64,000 bases of DNA, from the NCBI GenBank assembly GCA_019914995.1, contig CM034134.1:3242145-3306144 (forward strand). The letters are read 5' to 3'. Shown one piece after another: positions 57,005 through 64,000 of this stretch. Source of the DNA: Acanthochlamys bracteata (Eukaryota > Streptophyta > Magnoliopsida > Pandanales > Velloziaceae). Position 1 is the first letter of the stretch, and the number at the start of each line of letters is the position of its first letter. A program made the position numbers and the translations under genes. The notes below the pieces were generated by a model, which saw only the letters and a program-made list of their open reading frames with translations, had not been told where the DNA came from and did not search any database.

Positions 57005-57755
57005 CAACCTCCTATGCATGATACAGGAATGCCATTAAGTATTCCAAAATCAGCATCACCTAAGGACGTACAAAAACAAGGCCTTATTTATTTAAATAAG
57101 GTACTTAACCAATTACCTAAAAAACCAAATTGCAATTGTCCTATAAAAGGACAATGTCAAGGTTTATGTGCAGAAAATTTAAATTGTCAAGAACAAATTG
57201 ATGATTTAGAAACTATTTCTGATTTAGAAATACAAATGGATGAAGGACTATATGTAGAAACATATAATCCAATTCAAGTTCCAATAGAAGTATTTTAGGT
57301 CACTGAAATTCAGCCTATGATTTCTAAATTAGAAAAGGCAAGAATCCTTAGTGACAATCTAACCATTTTTTGGGACAAGTCTCCTATAAAATGTAGATTA
57401 AGTATAATTAATCCTGATCTTCTTATTAGAGCAGGAACAATAGATGCTACCTCTAAAGATAAAGAAGATTTTAAGATGCATATAACTGAGTTATTACAAC
57501 TCAAAGTTATACAGCGTTCTGAATCTCCTCATAATTAGCTGCATTTATTGTAAGAAATCGTGCAGAACAAATTAGAGGAAAAAATCGTATGGTCATAAAT
57601 TATAAGCTATTAAATGACAATACGATTGATGATGGTTATCTAATTCCTAATAAAACAGATTTATTAGATACAATTAGAGGCCAAAAAATATTTAGTAAAT
57701 TTGACTGTAAGTCTGAAATTCTGGCAAGTCAATATGGAAAAAGATAGTATTTCTT
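57005..57755 (+). pseudogene. endogenous caulimovirid reverse-transcriptase fragment D
   Basis: Plus-strand frame 57014-57298 has a Cys-rich stretch (NCNCPIKGQCQGLC) and then acidic residues up to a TAG. The same frame continues to 57538 (RAGTIDATSKDKEDFKMHI, ELLQLKVIQRSESPH). After a one-base frame break it goes on with RGKNRMVINYKLLND, DDGYLIPNK and IFSKFDCKS. The R-M-V-I-N-Y-K-x-x-N-D and K-F-D-C-K-S motifs are characteristic of caulimovirid reverse transcriptases. The copy stops at the TA repeat (57755) well before the catalytic DD motif, so it cannot be active. The genus is not assignable from this piece. Confidence 0.82.
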
Positions 57756-57776
57756 GGTGTATATATATATATATAT
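57756..57776. repeat. TA microsatellite right of the viral locus
   Basis: GTATATATATATATATATA between the truncated reverse transcriptase and the flanking repeat. It mirrors the TA tract at 52836-52961. Confidence 0.9.
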
Positions 57777-57998
57777 AGGGATAGGATATAGACACATGTA
57801 GGCCTTAAAGGCACATGTATACACATGCCGGTCAAAAGTGGCCGACGAGCTCTCCAAATTCAATCTCCACCGTTGGATATGAAGAACCATGAGTTGGGAA
57901 CATGTTGATAAAATTTCAGCTCAATCGGAATACGAACCGACCTCCATCAGAACTTTTGATCAAAATGACATAAACTTTTAAATTTGGCAAAAGATATA
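57777..57998 (+). repeat. right copy of the inverted repeat flanking the viral locus
   Basis: Begins GGGATAGGATATAGACACAT after the TA tract and ends GGCAAAAGATATATATTTTG, the inverse of 52611-52835. Copia sequence begins about 12 bp later. A 70-codon minus frame overlapping it is not a gene. Confidence 0.85.
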
Positions 57999-58010
57999 TA
58001 TTTTGTTTTT

Positions 58011-59746
58011 GTGTCACTGCTGAGGATGTTCTTAGCTCAATGTCTGAACAATTCAGAAGACAGTTACCATACCGCCATAGAGGTATTTCTAAAGCCATGT
58101 ATGAACCTGAACTTTCTAGTAAAGCCAAATACCCAATGAGTCATTATATGTCTAACCATCGGCTATCAAAATTAAATTTGTCATTTGTAAATCAATTATC
58201 TACTGTATCTATTCCTAACAGTGTGCAGGAAGCCTTAAGTGACGCAAGGTGGAAAGAAGCTATGAACGAAGAGATGAAGTCTTTACAAAAGAATGAAACT
58301 TGTGAACTTACTGATCTCCCTCCAGGAAATACCACAATTGGATGCCGATGGGTATATACTGTGAAGTATAAAGAAGATGGTACAATCGAAAGCTTCAAAG
58401 TAAGATTGGTGGCAAAAGAATACACTCAAACCTACGGAATTGACTACACAGACACTTTTGCATCTGTAGCAAAAATCAACACAGTTCGAGTCTTATTATC
58501 TTTAGCTGTGAACTTAGATTGGCCATTGCAACAATTTGATGTAAAGAATGCCTTTGTACATAGCGAATTAACTGAAGTGGCTTATATGCATCTTCCACAT
58601 GGGTGTACGTCATCAGCAACTCATAGGCAGAAGGTGTGTAAATTAAAGAAATCACTTTATGGAGTGAAACAATCTCCAAGAGCATGGTTTGGAAGATTCA
58701 CAAAGTCTATATTAGCATTTGGGTACCATCAGAGCAATTCAGATTACACCTTATTTTTGAAGAAAAGGTATGACAAAATAACTGTTCTTATTGTATATTA
58801 GATGACATGGTTGTTATAAGAAATGATCCAGATGAAAGAAAGGCATTGCAAGATTACTTATCTAGAGAATTTGAGATGAAAGATCTTGAAATCGAAGTGT
58901 CTCGATGTAAGAATGGAATTTTTCTGTCGCAACGAAAGTATGCCTTAGACCTATTAGAGGAGACTGGTATGTCTATGTGTCAACCAATTGATACACCAGT
59001 GGAAGAAGGTCTGAAGTTGCGTTGCGTATTGAGGCTAATCAGGTACCAGCTAACAAAGGGAGATATCAGAGATTAGTAGGAAGGTTGATATACCTAGCAC
59101 ATACAAGATCTGATCTTGCCTATGCATTGAGTATTGTTAGCCAATTTATGCATAATCCTAGAGAGCAACACATGAATGCAATAATACGTATTTTGAGGTA
59201 TTTAAAGTCTACTGCTGGAAAGGAAATTCTCTTCACAAAGAATATAGATTGTCAAAATATAGATGTATATACTGATGCTGACTGGGCTGGAGCAATTGAT
59301 GATAGACGGTCCACCTCAGGTTACTTTACATTTGTGAGCGGTAATCTAGTTATATGAAGAAGCAAAAAATAAAACATTGTAGCAAGCTCAAGTGCAAAAG
59401 CTGAATTTAGAGGTTTAGCACTTGGACTTTGTGAAGCATTATGGTTGAGACTTCTTCTAGAAGATTTGGGCTTTACCTCTAAGCAATCGATTCGATTGTT
59501 TTGTGATAACAAAGCAGCATGTGATATAGCACATAACTCAGTCCAACATGATCGCACGAAACATGTTGAGGTAAACAGGTTCTTCATTAAGGAAAAGTTG
59601 GATGAAAAAATTCTGAAGTTGTCTAAGATTCGATCAAAATATCAGTTGGCCGACATTCTCACCAAGGCAGTTTCAAAGGATATCTTCTCAAAAGTTTTTA
59701 GACAAATTGGGCATATGTGATATCTATGCACCAACTTGATGGGGAG
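58011..59746 (+). pseudogene. 5'-truncated Copia RT-RNase H (copy 3, another family)
   Basis: Starts inside pol. 58190-58260 has the SVQEALSDARWKEAMNEEM linker, then IGCRWVYTVKYKEDGTIE, QQFDVKNAFVHSELTE and KSLYGVKQSPRAWFGRF. At 58797-58803 one base is missing in the catalytic Y-V-D-D codons (LIVY then stop; DD follows in the next frame). After DLEIEVSRCKNGI, about eight residues are missing compared with the family. A frameshift near 59030 leads into RYQRLVGRLIYLAHTRSDLA and the RNase H sequence VYTDADWAGAIDDRRSTSGY. A TGG to TGA change stops it at 59355. After that stop comes SSSAKAEFRGLALGLCEALW, then LFCDNKAACDIAHN and LADILTKAV. Gag, protease and integrase are absent. Confidence 0.9.
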
Positions 59747-59907
59747 TGTTAAAATATTTAGTTTCCTAACTTAGATATTAGATTTGATATATTTCCTAAC
59801 TTAGATATTAAATAATCTTCCTAATTTAACTACTTGTATTCCTATATATATTGTAACTCTTTTCATTGAGAAATAACAAAGAGTGAATAACACTTGTGAT
59901 TTTAACT
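59747..59907 (+). repeat. short LTR of Copia copy 3
   Basis: About 161 bp, TGTTAAAATATTTAG...GTGATTTTAAC, preceded by the polypurine tract GATGGGGAG. It holds a duplicated TTAGATATTA phrase and a TATATATATTGTAAC box. The length is short for Copia, but the inverted ends TGTTAAAAT/ATTTTAAC(A) support it. Confidence 0.75.
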
Positions 59908-59919
59908 TGGTATCAGAGC
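59908..59919 (+). promoter_or_regulatory. primer-binding site directly after the LTR
   Basis: TGGTATCAGAGC directly follows the LTR that lies at the 3' end of copy 3. A primer site belongs after a 5' LTR, so this LTR also served as the 5' LTR of another unit. Confidence 0.8.
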
Positions 59920-60201
59920 TGGTTGTGTCAGATCGACCCAAGATGTGGGCTAAATCTAACTTATTCTCCATATCTATTTAGGGCCTTCATGGTCCGACTT
60001 ATTTTAGGCCAAAAATAGCCCGCTTTATTTCAGGGCAGGTAGCCCGTTTCATTCAAAAGACAGTTGTCTGCTACATTTTAGGGCAAGTAGTCCATTTCAT
60101 TTCAGGGCAGGTCGCTCGCTTCATCTAATTCATTACAGGGCACGTAGTCCACATCAATTCAATTTACAAAAAAAACAAAGAATGTTTTGCTGGAGGGCAG
60201 G
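59920..60201 (+). repeat. non-coding retroelement leader with about 40-bp repeats
   Basis: Four degenerate copies of AGGGCAGGTAGCCCGTTTCA-like sequence lie between about 60030 and 60160. It ends in a purine-rich GGAGGGCAGG (60192-60201). No coding frame is present. Confidence 0.55.
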
Positions 60202-60360
60202 TGTTAAAGAATGGTTTAGTCCCACATTGCTTATCAATAGTCCTGAGATGATATTCATAAAGACTTTGGCTCACTCTTCTCATTGCCAATTGGTTTTGAG
60301 AAGAATCTTAAGTTCGTCACATTTGCTTCTACTAATCTTCAAAGTTTCCGGAGAAGCCTT
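60202..60360 (+). repeat. candidate second LTR, cut by the solo LTR
   Basis: TGTTAAAGAATGGTTTAGTCC with a later CCAATTGGTTTTGAGAAG. These phrases occur in LTRs of several plant retroelements, including small TRIM types. It differs from the LTR at 59747, so the unit 59747-60360 is chimeric. Its 3' end is displaced by the solo LTR. Confidence 0.4.
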
Positions 60361-60933
60361 TGTTGGAAATAGCGAGTGTGTTCGGTTGTCGATAGACGCA
60401 GCAGAAATATAAAACACACTCAAGAAACTTGCATAAGCAATACGAGAATTGAGATAAGAGTAAGACAATCACAAAGACAAGGGATTTACATGGGGAAAAA
60501 CGAGAAAAACCCCACGGGAAGACAAACTAGCCTTCAAGGAAATCACAAAACCAAAGCAAATTACAAACTCTTGTGTTACACTTTAAAGGGAACTCTCACT
60601 AGAATGCTTTACTTATATCTCTCACACGTGATGTGAGAATGATCCTTTCTCATTTTCTATCTTTCAAGCAAATGCCTCTCATTCATATATATCATGCCTC
60701 AAGGAGACTGTTGAACTTCCAAATGGTTGTCCTTTCATCTTCCCATTAATTGTCCAAGTCCTTTGGCTTTTCATCTTCCTAGAGAAGATTTAAAGTCCTT
60801 AACCGTTGGCTTTCCAACTTTTTGGGTGATGATTCATCTTCCTTGATCTTTGGCATTATAATATGAATGCACATTTAACTTGTTGCATTTTAATGAATCA
60901 TTAATTTACATAGTGGCTTTATAATTTCTAACA
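60361..60933 (-). mobile_element. solo LTR of the Tork/Tnt1-like Copia family
   Basis: 573 bp, TGTTGGAAATAGCGAGTGTG...AATTTCTAACA, the same family as copies 1 and 2 and closest to copy 2. The flanking 5-mers ccttt (60356-60360) and gcttt (60934-60938) form a target duplication with one mismatch, so this is a complete solo LTR left by LTR-LTR recombination. Confidence 0.9.
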
Positions 60934-63259
60934 GCTTTCATATTTATGTACCACTAAATTGATTACTCATTATATAAATAATTATAACATATTTAAACTT
61001 AATTATAAATATATAGTAAAGACATTTATAACTTCACATATATATCACATATTATATATCGTAAAGGGTATTCTAATCATTTTTATACTTTTCTTTAACC
61101 TTTCAAAACTTTTTTGTCAAACATATCTTCAGCTTTTTAATAAGATTTTTTTAATAAAAGAACTAATTTTATTGAAGAAAACTCTTTTTTCAAATCACAA
61201 CCGCTTTGTTAAGAAAAAGTTAGAAAGTAATATTTCAAAAAAACTATAAATTTAAAGCTTAACCAAATATATCCTAAGTTATTGTTATTATGAAGTTTAG
61301 TGTTTCATTATAAGGACTCGGTTCATCCTTCATGTCCTTCTCAGAGTTCCGGTGTAAGACGACAATCTGCAATACAACTAGCGTAAAGCAATTACAATCT
61401 TGAATTTATAAAATTGTTGCGACGAAAAGGACAAAATCTTACACGTTTGCTTTGGGTTTGTATTCAAATTAGATCCAGCGGTTAGCATAGTGATGCGATA
61501 TGATTGTTTAGCACTGTTTTGATGATTGGCAGCAGAAATAGTATTATACACAACTAGCTAGTTGTAGTATTAAAATCGCATCCGAATGGCTAAAATCAGT
61601 GTCTAAGACTTTCTGTTAACACAACAAAATGATTTCTAGAAACCATGTTACAGATCTTCTTCAAATAATAATTCAAAAAACTTTAAAACTAAATAACAAA
61701 AGAATATATAAGAAGATTAAATTTATGGTGAGTTTCTTGTCTTGCAGATGTAATTTTCAAATAAAAACATATACTCTTTTAAGATTTGTCTCGAAGCAAT
61801 TTGTCATTGAGATGAAAAAGAATGAATTAATGATTTTTGATTGATTATATAGGCTTAACATTATAAGTATTACATAGCATACAATACCGGGTTATAAATA
61901 TCGTGTTAGATAAACTCTACTATAAATATAACTATACTAATATATGTAAATTCCAACTCTTTCGCTCAAATTCATGACTTGTCAAACAAAATAGTAATTT
62001 GCCAAATAATGTCTGAAATTAGTTAGTATAAATCATATATGGTAAAAAAATATTGCCTCCTAGAAATGGTCACGAATAAAATAGCTTAACTAGGGTTTAG
62101 GTACCAATTCGAAGAGCTATACCTCTCCTTACGGGTCAAGACAACCCACGAGATACCAAACTAACTGCGGCACCTTGACTTCTTCTTTCCTCGTTTGTGC
62201 TTACTCTATTGATAACAATTAATGCTCTTGATCTTAATGATCTCTATTTTCAATTCAAATTCCTACTTGGCTAGTGACGACTGGTTCAAGCGCTGCTCAT
62301 TCAAGTAGTCATCAATACTTTGATTCTGCAAGGACCGGCTTCACCTTGGACTGGACTTCTCTTGTCTGTCTTACTCAAGCTTTAATGTTGCAATTGTGTT
62401 ATATGAATTGATACCAAGATATTGGATTAGGTGTGGAGTGATTTCTGCAACATGACTTATAGATGATGAAATAAGAATAACGTTTTTCAAACCAAAATGC
62501 ATAACTAGCATATCTGGATGCATCTTAGATGTGATTTGATCTCTGTTCTGTTGATGCATGATGGGGTTTTTATGTTAATCCGAAAGCCTGTATGTTGCTC
62601 CCTTTATCTTAAAATTTCATGGCAAATGGATGAGTGTAACATGTAGAGACTCCATCTGTAAGTTGGTTGGTGAACACTGATTTTCCTTTCGAAATACACG
62701 ACTTTCTTCACTTCTTCACTTTTCCTGAACTTGATTTGATGACCAGACCCATTTGATCTCCTTGTACGAATATGTAGTTTATGTCCCTCTAGATATGTTG
62801 TAAGATCATGCTCAATGTTTGTCGAAATTATTTTGAAATGGGCCCTAAAAGTGACATGATGATGTTCCTCAATTTAGCTATGTTTGTGTAATAATTAGCA
62901 CATCCCCAACTAGCTACTTTTTTGCCTGCTTTGTATATATAGTCTATTAAACTAAGTAATAATGTAATCAGCTGACTGTCTTATTTGCCGTTTTACGTGT
63001 TTGCTCTTTATTCTGAGTGGATGCTTTGTTGAACTAAGCAGCAGCAAAATAGCTAACTAATTTTCTTACTAATTTCCTTATTAGCCAGAGCAGTGCATAT
63101 AATAGCACTGGTTCTAGTGCTGCTTCTTCTATTGGCCTAAGTAGCATCTCAACGACCAACTGATTTCATTGTTGCATTCTTGTATACTTCTGTTGGGCTC
63201 ATCAATACTTCAAAATATAAAGCACAATTACTTTATCTTTGTTATTATCAAAGTTTCTT
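60934..63259. other. unassigned AT-rich sequence
   Basis: The part to about 62060 is very AT-rich without repeats or recognisable proteins. From 62080 to 63200 the composition is more balanced, with intron- or UTR-like texture and T-rich tracts, which could be a gene flank. The open frames at 60959-61249, 61629-61844 and 62371-62559 match no family I know. Confidence 0.4.
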
Positions 63260-64000
63260 GTGGTTTCAACAATCTCCCTACTACAACGGTGAGAACGGAG
63301 AGGTATTGGAAGCACTGTAGAACTAAGTAACTTGGAACAGAAGCAACATTACTTCTAACAAAATAGATAATCAAGAGATGTACTTAATATAAGATACTTA
63401 GTAATTAATCTCTCTAGATCTAGCCAAAACAATCACTAAAACCATAAATGATATCAAGAACAGGAGAATAACAATAATAAATGAAGACAATAATTTACTT
63501 GGTTCAGCTTCAAGAGAAAAGCCTACGTCCATGGAGAGCAGAAAATAAATTCATTATGGAATTGTGAAGATTACGAAAGATTGGAGCAAAAGATAGAAGA
63601 AAATTTTGTAAAAGATCCAATGAGAAGATGAAAGAACTCTCCGGAGAAAGAGAGGTGTAAAAAACAACCTCTTGATAACCAATACACATATTCTTCCAAG
63701 AAAAGCCCGTGCAGAAAATGATAGAGATAGAAAACAGAGAAAAAAAGGACCACAACAGAAAACTATAAAAATAGAGAGAAAATGGCCTAATTGCGACCAT
63801 AGAAGGTTGGAAGATTCTGCAGAATGTCAGAAAAAGTTCAAATAAAGTCACCCAAAGCCCAAAAGAGGTCACATAAAGTGGATAACACCTATGAGGTTGA
63901 TAGCAGGTCGATTAACACCTCTGAGGTCAATAACATGTCGACAAAAAACCTCAAACATGGTCATCCAAAGTTGAAATATAAGACAAAACATAACAAATCT
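63260..64000 (-). repeat. probable Copia LTR fragment at the window edge
   Basis: GGTTTCAACAATCTCCCTAC (63256), then TTACTTGGTTCAGCTTCAAG and AAAGCCTACGTCCATGGAGA (from 63496), then CACTTTATGTGACC-type repeats in complement. Sequences like GTGGTTCAACAATCTCC and TACGTGGTTC...GCCTACGTCC are common in minus-oriented Copia LTRs. The partner LTR is outside the window, so this is a suggestion. The 120-codon minus frame (63510-63872) is hydrophobic low-complexity and is not treated as a gene. Confidence 0.4.

Noticed and set aside
52962-57755. A replication-capable endogenous virus
   Set aside because: The locus lacks most genes, the reverse transcriptase is truncated before its active site and the pieces are inverted relative to each other.
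43053-59919. Repeated TGGTATCAGAGC as possible tRNA genes
   Set aside because: The motif is the complement of the initiator tRNA 3' end only; no cloverleaf is present. It marks primer-binding sites.
63510-63872. 120-codon hydrophobic minus-strand frame as a membrane protein
   Set aside because: Phe/Ser/Leu-rich low complexity arises from A- and G-rich LTR-like sequence on the plus strand; no conserved residues.

Overview
This is a stretch of flowering-plant nuclear DNA. It is AT-rich and made mostly of nested transposable elements, with little ordinary gene content. The plant origin is shown by BAHD acyltransferase and fructokinase coding sequence with spliceosomal introns, plant Copia and Gypsy retrotransposons primed by initiator-tRNA-Met or tRNA-Asp, CACTA and FAR1-type Mutator (MULE) transposons, hAT MITEs and an endogenous caulimovirid. 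I cannot name the species.

Layout. 1-650: possible fragment of an unrecognised gene. 650-13492: decayed CACTA DNA transposon (right terminus clear, left terminus degenerate) carrying minus-strand transposase relics and an inserted, coding-poor Athila/Tat-like Gypsy element (about 5467-10808). 13493-17085: retroelement debris. 17086-22359: a full-length but broken minus-strand Copia element. 22880-26084: a genic island with the last exon of a fructokinase-like gene (frameshifted pseudogene) and an apparently intact two-exon BAHD acyltransferase gene on the minus strand. 26731-30529: a second, internally deleted Copia of the same family, with a perfect target-site duplication. 30535-36560: a Gypsy gag-protease relic, with one hAT MITE inside it and another in its 3' flank, each with a perfect 8-bp target duplication. 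37161-41151: long inverted-repeat DNA, UTR-like tandem repeats and a TA-rich microsatellite. 41152-52610: a MULE with about 1.7-kb terminal inverted repeats and a decayed FAR1-like transposase; a 5.0-kb Gypsy element sits inside its left repeat. 52611-57998: a scrambled endogenous pararetrovirus locus bounded by TA microsatellites and an inverted pair of about 220-bp repeats. 58010-60360: a 5'-truncated Copia with a short LTR, joined to a second retroelement's non-coding leader. 60361-60933: solo LTR of the same Copia family. 60934-64000: unassigned AT-rich DNA ending in a probable LTR fragment.

Function. The only gene I consider likely to make a working host protein is the BAHD acyltransferase (24346-25957). 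All transposon and viral reading frames carry stops or frameshifts. The stops I could trace fit CAG to TAG, CGA to TGA or TGG to TGA/TAG changes, as expected from decay of methylated cytosines. No rRNA, tRNA or CRISPR was seen. The recurring motif TGGTATCAGAGC marks retroelement primer-binding sites, not tRNA genes.
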